Below are positions 1 to 10,287 of a stretch of DNA of 64,000 nt, piece after piece. The DNA is from Cerrena zonata. Lineage: Eukaryota > Basidiomycota > Agaricomycetes > Polyporales > Cerrenaceae. Both the position numbers and the translations under genes were made by a program. Each line of letters begins with the position of its first letter. The first letter of the stretch is position 1. The stretch lies in contig JASBNA010000012.1 in the NCBI GenBank assembly GCA_038087015.1, forward strand, positions 496,001 through 560,000, read 5' to 3'. A model generated the notes under the pieces. It ran no database searches, was not told the DNA's origin, and saw only the letters and a program-made list of their open reading frames with translations.

Positions 1-2643
1 GCACCGATTCGTGCTATTCGTTTCATCACTGACCCGATCGTCGATCTTGTATCGTGGTTCCTCACGATCACAGTGGTTCTACCGTTGTCTCATCTAATAC
101 TTCAAGGTCTAACAGCAATCATGGGGCTGTTCATCACCTCTTCGGATCGGGTTGTAGAAGCTTCGCCATCTTTGGTACGTTGGTCACCACAATGAGTGTC
201 GTAGTGTACTTACGTCTGGCAGTTCAATCGCACGCTAGAAGCTTTCAATGTTGTCGTTGATCAGAGTCGCACATTTTTCCTCCCACCTGACTTGAACGAC
301 GTGACTCTAGCTGCTCCAACATTGTTCGAACGTCTGGCAGAGAATGATTCGTCTTTCTTCCACTTGGCTGAGCCGTACTTCGCTCCTATTGGTGAGACCG
401 TCCGAACACAGTATCAGCTGTTTACAGAGACCTGGGTTCGACTTGCCACGAGTGATACTACGGGTTCAAAGGTGTTCGCTATCGTGCTGGGGTATTCTTT
501 GGATATTCTCATCATGGCAATCTACCTCAATGTCTTGACGTTTGGAAGTGTGAAGAGCGTTGGTCGGGCTGTTAGAAATGCCATGCGACAACAGTTGCTC
601 GTGCTCAAGGTGAGCTACCTAATCAAACTATGTCTCGCTTGTCTCAATATCTTGTCAGGTTGCGATCTTCATCATCATTGAACTTGTCGTCTTCCCCCTC
701 GGCTGCGGCGTCATGCTCGATGCGTGTTCCGTTTGGTTACTTCCTCATGGTAGTCTAAGATCAAGAGTCGCTTTTCTTACTTTCGCACCTCTCACAGCCG
801 CCTTTTATCACTGGGTAATTGGTACTATGTTTATGTGAGTCAGTTTACCGCGAAGGTACTTCAGGCGCAGCTGACATGATCTCATTCTCCAGGTACCAAT
901 TTGCTGTTCTACTCGCAGGCTGTCGCAGTATCATGCGTGCAGGCGCAATGTGGTTTATCAAAGATCCGCAAGACCAAAACTTCCATCCCATTCGTGATAT
1001 TCTAGAACGACCAACTTTCGTTCAGATCAAGAAGCTGCTGTTGAGTGCAGTGATGTATGGGATCGTTGTTGCATTCAGCACGGCTACTTTCTCTGGCATC
1101 CTGAAATTCTTCCGCGGTACGATCATGCCTTTCCGATGGAGAATTCTGTACGTAGATCTTCTATACATCTGATCAAAGTGCTAATTACTTCTTTCACATT
1201 AGTGAACCTTTGTCAGAAATCCCGATCGACCTTCTGTTGTTCCATTTGGTGCTGCCTTACACCTTGCATTACTTCAGGCCGCGAAAGCGCCTGACTGAGA
1301 AGTCCATCGCACTCTGGAAGTACCTGGCGCACCAACTGCGACTTACTTCCTATATGTTCGGTGGTCGAGTGGACACTGAAGAATATACTCCAAAGCACTG
1401 GTCGTGGAAGAACTTGGTCTTCCGTGAAGACAGATCACTTGACAAAGATATCGCCTGTGATGGTACTTTCTGGCGCGTACCAAACCACGACAACATTGCT
1501 CAGGTTCGAAATGAGCGAGCTATCATTGAGGTCGATGTGGAAGGGCAACCTATAGACGATGAAGGACGCAGACTGATGGCACTCTTGGATGCTGAAGCTA
1601 CCAAAGCGAAACGGGACATCAAGACAGACTTTACAGTTGTCTACGTTCCACCAAACTTCCGTCGACGCATCATTGTCTTCATTCTCTGCTTATGGGTTGT
1701 CGGCGCCATTTTCCTCGCCGGATCCCTAGCAGTTCCAATTGTACTAGGTCGCGCTCTGTTTAGGGCCTTTACTTCTCGTCCCATCCACGACGGCTACTCT
1801 TTCATCGTCGGATTCTACTCACTTTGGGCAGCATATCTCTTCTACACCATTCTCCCGCGAATGGACCGACATCGCCAACGTCATGGGGGAGAACTACCTC
1901 GTGCCAGTTTCCCCCTCTATCTTGCTAAGCGTGGGCTCCTTTGGTTCGCAAAAATATTCTACCTCGCGTTCTTCTTTGGAGTGGTTATCCCTACACTTGT
2001 CGCACTGGTCGTAGAGCTCTATCTAGTACTACCTATTCGACATGCCTATAACCCGGAGATGAAACTCCGAATTCGCATGGTCGATATGTGGGCACTGGGG
2101 TTACTCTATTCAAAGATTGCTTTACGTGCTCATAGGATGCAGCCGGATGGGTTCCTTGCCCGCGGCATCGAACAGGTACGACATTGTTCTTTCGTCCTTC
2201 TGGCCTTAAAATTTATAGTTCTATTAGCTGAGGCGCCATGGATGGACACATCCAGACCCGATTCGCGCTACAAAGGAGGTGATCGTACCTCTGATCGGCG
2301 GCCTGATTGCTATGATCCTCGCACCTCCATCCATCGTCTGGCTCGGACACAAGCTTCTTCGCCTGCCGTTAGAGGAAAGCTCCGTCTGTAAGTATTCATG
2401 CGCCCTATGCCCATGTGAGATGACTGTGACTCACACCTCGAACTTTCTCCATCAGATCTATCAATATATCCTGCACTTTTCGCTGTTGCAGGATGTACTC
2501 ATGGAATCGTTGTTTTATCCAGCCTGATGGGTACATGGTCACAGGCTGTGAGAGACAAGGAGTTCCTCATGGAGATGCGACTGCAAAACCTAGAGTCAGA
2601 GGCAGAGAGGAAGTCACAGGGGACACAGACGGAAAAAGTGTAG
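1..2643 (+). CDS. SSM4: DOA10/MARCH6-type ER membrane E3 ubiquitin ligase, 3' part
   Basis: The gene enters from the left edge, so the N-terminal RING-variant domain is outside the window. The visible exons encode the multi-membrane-span C-terminal region. The segment at about 895-1140 contains AMWFIKDPQDQNFHPIRDIL, which matches the conserved middle part of Doa10/MARCH6 proteins. The last exons give a tail (ATKEVIVPLIGG, then QAVRDKEFLMEMRLQNLE) typical of the family's C-terminus, ending at TAG 2641-2643. Introns are short; the last ones run about 2176-2227 and 2388-2455. Family knowledge: Doa10 sits in the ER and inner nuclear membrane and ubiquitinates misfolded and short-lived proteins for ERAD. 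The splice model is mine, and the identification is firm at family level. Confidence 0.9.
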
Positions 2644-3138
2644 GCACTATAATTATGATACCTCTGGGACATTTATTGTATTCTCAATCTAGTTCTGTCG
2701 CAATGTTATGTATTATTGTTGCTTTCCACTCCTCTCTTTTTTGTTACTGCGAGGTTCGAATATATTAATTGAGAAACTATATACTGGTCCAACATATAGA
2801 CGATATCAAAAGTAGGAGCGTCAACGACTCTATGCACACATGTTTGCTTCAAACGAGATGGTATGCTGTTCGATCGTTGGTCAAATCTCAAGGTCCCCTA
2901 AACTGCCAGTGTGGCTCAAACAAAGTTTGTCGTCGGGCTATTTGATATTTGAAAGTTGAAGATCATAGAAAAAGACTCGGAAGAAATCGCAAAACTAGTG
3001 ATGTTCTTGGCTTAAATTTTCTGCAAATCTGTCCCATATGATAAGACCGTCTCCATCCTTTATCTCTGCGGAGATTGAGTTTCTCCACACGTGTCGGAAA
3101 GGCCCATTAAGACTTGCCGCATTTGGCACGATAAAGTC
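2644..3138. other. Intergenic, DOA10 3' flank
   Basis: An AT-rich stretch after the DOA10 stop. Short open frames here show no family resemblance or splice structure. I see nothing to annotate apart from presumed 3' UTR sequence. Confidence 0.5.
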
Positions 3139-3196
3139 GAGTCAAGTTGCAAACCAAGTACCTTTAAAAGACCCTCGTCGAGTCAACTTCGAGTCA
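3139..3196. promoter_or_regulatory. Three TGACTC (Gcn4/Cpc1-type) sites upstream of ARG1
   Basis: GAGTCA, the complement of TGACTC, occurs at 3139-3144, 3180-3185 and 3191-3196, that is 50-108 bp before the ARG1 start codon. A TATA-like tttaaaag lies between the first and second. Family knowledge: TGACTC is the core of the Gcn4/Cpc1 bZIP site that activates amino-acid biosynthesis genes, including arginine genes, under starvation. That it acts this way here is inference. Confidence 0.55.
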
Positions 3197-3246
3197 TCCA
3201 ATACTCTCAATTCCATCATCCCCCACTACCGCGTCTTATTGTAAAT

Positions 3247-4980
3247 ATGTCCGACTCGAAAGGTCGTGTTCTCCTTGCCTACTCCGGAGGTTTGGGTAAG
3301 TCCGTCTCTCCTCGAGATCTATTCCGATCTACAGGTGGTTAATCATGCGGTCTAGACACTTCGTGTATTCTTGCTTGGTTGATCGAGGAAGGATATGAGG
3401 TTTACGCATTCATGGCCGATGTTGGTCAGGAAGAGGTAGGTAGATGTGGGTGCTAGTGTGATCGTTATTCAATTCAAATGTTATGCAGGATTATGAGGCC
3501 GCCCGTAAAAAGGCTCTTGCCGTCGGTGCAAAGAAGTTCTTCCTTGAGGTCCGTACCCCATTCCTCACACATAACACCGTCTCAACGATTGGCTGTATAG
3601 GATCTTAAAAGCGAATTCATCACCGAATTGATCTACCCCGCCCTCCAAGCTAATTGTATCTACGAGGTATACTCATCTTATCTTATGAAGGAAGTATAAT
3701 CTTACAAGCAACTTTGCAGAATGTCTACCTCCTCGGTACCTCCCTTGCTCGCCCTGTTATCGCTCGTGGCATGATGGCTGTCGCAGCCAAGGAGGGTTGC
3801 GAGTAAGTGCTATCACGATTGGCATGCATGATGACATACTAATTTTGTGTAGCTTTGTCTCCCATGGATGCACTGGCAAGGGTAACGACCAAGTCCGTTT
3901 CGAGCTTGCTTTCTACGGCTTGAAGCCCGACATCAAGGTTATTGCACCTTGGCGTATTCCCGGTATGTTTCTGTGTTCATAGCTATCCAAAATACGTTTA
4001 AAACTTCAAGGACATGATTAGCATTCTACCACCGATTTGCCGGAAGGCAGGCTCTCCTCGCCTTTGCCGCTGAGAAAAACATTCCTGTCACCCAGACTGC
4101 CGCTAAGCCCTGGTCTACTGATGAAAACTTGTACCACATCTCCTATGAGGCTGGTATCCTCGAGGACCCTAACACCACCCCTCCCGCCGACATGTGGAAA
4201 CTCACTGTCTCCCCTGAAAATGCTCCTACTACCCCTGAGCAAATCTCTATCGAGTTCAAGGCAGGTCTCCCTGTCAAGGTCACTGTCCCCGAGCAACAAA
4301 AGACTTACACCGACGGTGTGGAAATCTTCCTTGCTCTCAATGCTCTCGCTCGTAAGCACGGTATCGGTCGTATCGACATCGTCGAGAATCGTTTCATCGG
4401 TGTCAAGTCTCGTGGCTGCTACGAGTCTCCTGGTGCTACCATTTTGCGTGCTGCTCACGTCGACCTTGAGGGGTTGACTCTCGACAGGAACGTTCGTGCT
4501 CTCCGTGATCAGTTCGTCACCGTCGAGCTCTCTAAGATCCTCTACAACGGTCACTGGTTCACCCCCGAGAGGGAGTTCATCACCAGCGCTATCCCTGCTA
4601 GTCAGAGGACTGTCAACGGTGTTGTTCGTCTCAAGTTGTACAAGGGCAACGTCATTATCGAGGGACGTTACTCTGACGAGGTCTGTTTATTCCATTTGTC
4701 AGTCCAAGTTTTCCAACATTAACGTACTTCTTTCTATTTAGGGTCTCTACGACGAGAAGGAGTCTTCCATGGATGAGCTTGGTGGCTTCGAGCCCGTCGA
4801 CACAACCGGGTTCATTGCTATTGAATCCATTCGCATTAAAAAGTGAGGAAAAATTAATAATCCTGTTTAATTCGGTCTAGTTTAACCCTAATTCTAAATA
4901 TTTACAGATGGGCCCAAGCCAACGCCCGCAAGGGACAAGCAGGTGTTGCCCCCGAAGATGTCTATGGCTCCCGTGTCTAG
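3247..4980 (+). CDS. ARG1: Argininosuccinate synthase
   Basis: Joins citrulline and aspartate with ATP to make argininosuccinate in arginine biosynthesis. The protein starts [16 protein letters not shown], and the first intron splits the ATP-binding motif, which reads [13 protein letters not shown] after splicing. Following exons carry the expected [14 protein letters not shown], the '[18 protein letters not shown]' block and a long exon (about 4021-4680) with [19 protein letters not shown]. The gene ends SRV-stop at 4978-4980. Exons are separated by several introns of roughly 50-60 nt. The start was chosen because it directly precedes the conserved N-terminus. The promoter carries three Gcn4-type sites. 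The 178-codon open frame on the opposite strand inside the long exon is a codon-bias shadow. Confidence 0.96.
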
Positions 4981-5229
4981 AAAAAAGTACAAAACAATGT
5001 GTTGTAACATAGTAGCTGTTGTACCCATATAACCGACATCGTTAAAACATAATGCATAATAATACTTATGCTGCACATTCAATCATCCCAGTCGTAATGT
5101 TATGAAAACCCTGAAGACCCAAGTTTAAAATCAAACCACGAGCAATTCGCCGCTCCTTTTCCCGAGAATGACAAGCCCCGTTGACTCTGCGAAGGCGCAG
5201 TGGGTTATATCATCTGAGAAGTCTGCTAA

Positions 5230-6845
5230 TCAGTACGGGAAAGGCTCTAGTTTCAGAGACATGGGCTTACCTCGTAGGTCAAATGAATTTTCAACATATA
5301 TCAATTTTTCTTCAATCGGGGCAGCCTCCCCCTCCTTCGCCTCTCTGTTCGGGTCCATAGTGAACGCGTAAAGCGCTCGTTCCATGCTATTTCTCTTTCG
5401 CTGGACCCAAACACCCCGTCGTCCCTGTAGACCCAAAGCGCAGGCGGAAACGAACGCCCTCGCACCCGGAGTATATCCGGCTCGAGTTGTCGCAGTAAGC
5501 TGCGCCATTTCGTGAACCGCCAGAAGCTCGAGAGTCATTTTGACGGGTATAAAAGAGGAGGAAACAAAATCGGCAATAACCCGATAATTGTAAATTCCGT
5601 GGAGACTATCGTAAGCCAGGAATGTGACAGAAACAGATGTGTCATCTCCGTCTTGAGTTACGCAAGGAGTTGAAAACGACACACTCCGGAAGGTAGTGCT
5701 CGGGGCGAGTCGGTGCCGAATGATGTTGGGGTCAGCGATAGGAGTAGCTTCGGATTGCATGCACGTCATGAATTCCACGGAGTGTGCCTTGACACATAGA
5801 AGCTGCCTCTCAATGAGAGGAATTGCCCCTATGACACCGTTCCACTGAATGTTATTTAGCTCTCGTTGCAAATAGGAAGCAGTGAATCAAACTTACAGTC
5901 TCCTCATCATCTTCCTCGGCGCTAACTAGCCAAGCCTCGTGAGTTTCCATATGCATTACTGTGACAGCGTGGAGGCGAGAGAAGATGATAATGTTAGTCT
6001 CTGGAGAGAGGGTGCGTATTTGATGGAGCTGCGAGGGAGTTTGGTATTCTGTTACAGTATACGCTCTTATCCGGCCTGCGTTCGAGAAATCCAAAGGGAA
6101 ACGGAACAAGAGCGTCACACTCGGGTCACTGTTTCAGAACAGTCAAATAGATTTCTAAATGGATGTGTGACGAAATCTTATTACCCTGTAACACCAACTA
6201 CTAATGTTGTCCCATCAGCAGTCAGAGTCGAAGCACAGGACGTCCCTTCTGCAAGCCTTGGGTTCTGTACACGAACACGACATACTGACTCCGAGGGATG
6301 AGTATTGAGTGCGTCGGGATGAAGGCCTGTGGAAAGCTGGGGGTACAGGTCCCACAGTTCTAGCAACTTCTCTCGGTATACGACCAGAAGCCACCTATCT
6401 CTGAAGACATCGATGGACAAAATCGTTAGGGGAAACTTGTCTTGCAATCCCGAGCCAGGGTCTAAGGCTTCTTCAATATTTAACGGCCATGACGCAGAAC
6501 GTGAGTTCAGCCAAGAATTCTTCGTTTGTCGTACGTAGCCACACCAAGCTTCGACCGTAGAGGTCCCAGCTTCGCGTTCCGAGTCGCACGTGTAATACGG
6601 CGACAGTAACCTGCTGGTAACGGGGGGAATAGGATCGTGGTGTGCCATAGTTTGGAGGTGCTTGATCCATATAAGTCTGTCATGAGTCAAAAGAGAGAGT
6701 TTCCTGCAAGTCTTGCACCGCTGTCAGCGTGATGCAAGGGTCCTCGGAACAGACTCACCAGTCGGAGCGCAAACAAGGCCTTTAGTTCCGCGAACAAGGC
6801 TATGTGCAGCCATATTTCATCAGGTATAGTGTCTGTGGGAGTCAT
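5230..6845 (-). CDS. F-box domain protein
   Basis: The N-terminus MTPTDTIPDEIWLHIALFAE followed by LKALFALRL and, after an intron, TCRKLSLLTHDRLIW fits an F-box of about 40 residues, the motif that binds Skp1 in SCF ubiquitin ligases. The rest, about 420 residues, has no motif I can name firmly. Segments such as ILSIDVFRDRWLLVVYREKLLELWDL look like beta-propeller-type strands, as in many fungal F-box proteins of this size. Using the acceptor after 'gtgcaag' keeps the reading frame across the first intron. It is convergent with ARG1 (250 bp between stops) and divergent from the ATIC gene. The substrate cannot be predicted. Confidence 0.75.
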
Positions 6846-7659
6846 TGGATAGATTCTTGAATATAAAGCATAAGGTTTCGTGTTTCGTGAATGGGTATGT
6901 TTGGAGAAGACCTGAACACCCCTCCCGGTGCTCAAGCTGGTATGATATCAAGACTAATTTCAGCTTACGCTGATGTAGCTCTCCGCATTGGTCACTTTCG
7001 CGTAACATTTTGCCGATCCGCAAAGTAAAGCAGTGCGATAAGATAAGATTTTGGATTGCGTTTTACGGCTTGTCTGTCCCTTTTCTGAGCATCTGAGAGT
7101 TTTACTGATGTCGAAGCTTGGATGAATCGTACTCCGATGAGTTAACAATGATAGTCCGTAATGAATGAAAGACTCTCTGTGAGAACACAAGAGAGCCTGA
7201 GACACACAAGGCACCTTGACGACGAATCACTCTTTAAGGTAGTGTTCCGCAAGATCCTTCGTCATGGGAGCAAGTTAGTGCAGATTATATTGAGCCACTT
7301 TGTAGAGCATAACTCCCAAATCGTGCGGAATCATGTTGGACATTGCATGCTGGAGCTACCAAACGTTGTTCATACATGATCGGCGACATACCCGATTTGG
7401 TCACGATCAATTTTAGTGGACTACTTAGTATTAATGAAAAGACCCTCCCTTATCCCTCCAAATGTTTGATCTCAATGCCTTTTCACAGGCATCGTATTTT
7501 TAGGAGTTTTCTATTTTTCAGATTTTCGGCCTAGAAGACGTCTCAAAATGGTCAGATCTGGCGGGTCTATGAGCAATTGGTATACCGGCGCTAGAAGGAT
7601 AAGGGAGTCCAATCAGCCTAAATATTAAGCAACGACACTTTTCTTTCCATACTTCCACC
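6846..7659. promoter_or_regulatory. Divergent intergenic region, F-box / ATIC
   Basis: About 810 bp between two divergent start codons. A CCAAT box (ccaatcagc, near 7610) lies about 50 bp before the ATIC start. Short open frames here have no recognisable content. Confidence 0.4.
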
Positions 7660-9796
7660 ATGTCTGCACCCATCGGTGGGCATCTTTGAAATAATGGACG
7701 CTAAAATCTAACTCATTCTCGTTGAAAAGCGTTGCTATCGGTCTACGACAAGTCTAATCTTCTCGAGTTGGCAAATGGGTTACACACCGCTGGTGTTCGC
7801 CTCCTAGGTTCAGGCGGTACTGCAAAGAAAATCAGGGAAGCCGGGATCCCTATCGAGTGAGTTAATGTAACAAACAGCCTGGGGAATGATATGTTCTTAA
7901 GCAGGCTCCTAGAGATGTCTCCGACATTACCAAGGCCCCCGAAATGCTCGGAGGCCGCGTTAAAACTCTCCATCCCGCCGTACACGGTGGTATGTAATTT
8001 TAAACACATAGGTATTTTAAATGTTAATGCACGGGTGTATTTGTTAGGTATCCTTGCTCGATCCATTCCATCCGATGAACAAGACTTGAAGGCTCAATCC
8101 ATCTCTCCAATCTCCATCGTTGTCTGCAACCTGTATCCGTTCACAGAGACCATTTCAAAACCCGATTGCTCTCTGGCAGATGCTGTGGAAGAAATTGACA
8201 TCGGCGGTGTTACCCTTTTACGTGCTGCCGCCAAAAACCATGAACGCGTTTCCATCCTTTCTGATCCTGCTGATTACCAGGAGTTCCTTGAAGCCTGGAA
8301 GAACGGCAAAGGCGATGTCGGACAAGCCACTCGATCCAAGCTCGCCTTGAAGGCGTTTGAAATGACTGCAAAATACGATGATGCCATCAGCGGCTACTTC
8401 AGGCAGCAGTACGCCTCTTCTGAACTACCCAAGGAAAAATTGGCTGGGTCTGTCCAAAGGACCGCGCTGCGTTATGGTGCCAATCCTCACCAGAAGCCGG
8501 CCCAGGCTTATGTGACAGAGGGAGAGCTTCCATTCAAAGGTGCCTATTTTTCTGATCCCTGGCTTCTCCCGAATTTGACACTCGTCAATAGCGCTGTGTG
8601 GATCGCCAGGCTATATCAACCTTCTCGACGCCCTGAACTCGTATGCGCTTGTCAAGGAGCTCCAGGAAGCTCTTGGATTGCCAGCTGCCGCTTCTTTCAA
8701 GCATGTTTCCCCTGCAGGTGCTGCTGTCGGCCAAGAATTGAATGAAGTTGAGAAGAAAGTCTACGGTGTTGATGATCTCAAAGAACCCCTAACACCCTTG
8801 GCGTCTGCGTACGCCCGTGCTCGAGGTGCAGATCGTATGTCATCGTTCGGCGACTTTATCGCGCTTTCTGCCCCTTGTGATCTCGCTACCGCTCGTATCA
8901 TCTCTCGTGAAGTGTCCGATGGTGTTATTGCACCTGGATATGCCCCCGAGGCTCTTGAGGTCTTGAGCAAGAAGAAGGGCGGAAAGTACTGTGTCCTCCA
9001 GGTACGATTTAACCTTTGATCAAGCAACTAATAATTCTAAACGCAATTTTTATGTAGATGGATCCCAACTATACTCCCGCTGAGATCGAGACCCGTCAGG
9101 TCTACGGCGTTCACATGCAGCAACGACGCAACGATGCTAAAATCGAAGCCAAATTGTTCGAAAATCTCGTCACCAAAAACAAGGAGGTCAGTCATCTCAT
9201 AACTGACCATAGACGGATATTTTGACTTATGTTATTATTGCCAGCTCCCCACTCAAGCTCTCACCGACTTGATTGTCGCCACATTAGCCCTCAAATATAC
9301 CCAATCTAACAGTGTCGCCTATGCTTACCGCGGTGCTATCGTTGGTATCGGTGCCGGTCAGCAATCCCGTATCCACTGCACCCGTCTCGCAGGAACCAAA
9401 GCCGACCTCTGGTGGCTCCGTCATCATGCCCGTGTACTCGCATTGCCCTTCAAGAAGGGTGTCAAGCGCGCTGAGAAGGCCAACGCGATTGACCTGTACG
9501 TCTCCGGTGAGCTTCTCGAAGGTGGTGAGAAGGCACAGTGGGAGGGCTTGTTCGAGAGCATCCCTGAGCCTTTCACTGCCGAAGAGCGCGTTGCCCATGC
9601 CAAGCAGTTGGATGGTGTTGCTTGCTCAAGTGATGCGTTCTTCCCCTTCCCCGACAATGTTCATCGTGCGAGGAAGAGTGGTGTCAAGTATTTGGCTGCT
9701 CCTAGTGGGAGCGTGATGGATGCTGAGTGCATCAAGGCTGCGGATGAGCATGATATCGTATTTGCGCATACTTCGCTGAGGTTGTTCCACCACTAG
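7660..9796 (+). CDS. ADE16: Bifunctional AICAR transformylase / IMP cyclohydrolase
   Basis: Performs the last two steps of de novo IMP synthesis. A short first exon, MSAPI, splices to [20 protein letters not shown], the N-terminal MGS-like IMP cyclohydrolase domain, which continues [19 protein letters not shown]. The C-terminal transformylase domain includes [16 protein letters not shown], holding the Lys-His pair used in catalysis, and ends RLFHH-stop. A small intron at about 8540-8591 contains no stop codon and at first looks like a frameshift. Removing it restores [19 protein letters not shown], so the gene is intact. The protein is about 590 residues, as expected. Yeast has two isozymes (ADE16/ADE17), so the symbol is by homology only. 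Confidence 0.95.
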
Positions 9797-10112
9797 GCGA
9801 AATTTCAGAGGCAAGTGTGGATTGCAGAAGTAAAAAAATGTAACAAACAGCTCTTTAGACAAACTCTGAAAGTAGAATACAAAAGTGTAGAAGATAGAAC
9901 GAATTCAATGTGTAGCGTTAGGTTACAATGCTCGTGTTACAGTGGGTAGTTTCAAAACACAACATAGGAATGCTCATAAATGAAATCAATATTATGTTAT
10001 GCTAGTATGTCCTCTCAACTGCAACGGCAATGAAACCTGACTTAATGTCTTGAATTTAAAACGCAAGAGATATGCACTTTTTGGGACTCTAATTATTAAA
10101 TGACAGGCGCCA
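9797..10112. other. Intergenic, ATIC 3' flank
   Basis: AT-rich; presumed 3' UTR of the purine gene and the start of the next promoter. I see no gene here. Confidence 0.4.
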
Positions 10113-10128
10113 ACGCGTCCAGACGCGT
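10113..10128. promoter_or_regulatory. Paired ACGCGT (MCB) boxes
   Basis: ACGCGT occurs at 10113-10118 and 10123-10128, ten bases apart (one helical turn), 160-175 bp before the ATG at 10288. Family knowledge: ACGCGT is the MluI cell-cycle box bound by MBF-type (Mbp1/Swi6) factors on G1/S genes. Function here is inferred from the motif pair and its position. Confidence 0.45.
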
Positions 10129-10287
10129 CGCGTCTTTCTTGTCAATATTCTACACCGTGACGTTTAACACCCACTTTGGCCAAGTAAGTACCACGTTCGC
10201 ATGGCTTACTTCATTGGAATTTTAAATTTGCGTATCTAGGAGTACTTATGCTTCCCTGAAGACTGCTTAGACTGGGCCAGCACTGAC

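Noticed and set aside
2750..2765. Possible tRNA B box (ggttcga)
   Set aside because: No A box or cloverleaf around it; the same applies to the ggttcgaa near 20974.
4018..4554. Long open frame on the minus strand (178 codons)
   Set aside because: It is antisense to the ARG1 long exon, has no family resemblance and reflects strong codon bias. The same holds for 9284-9598 and 24314-24988.
8540..8591. Apparent frameshift in the ATIC gene
   Set aside because: A short GT..AG intron without a stop codon explains it; its removal restores the conserved [17 protein letters not shown] segment.
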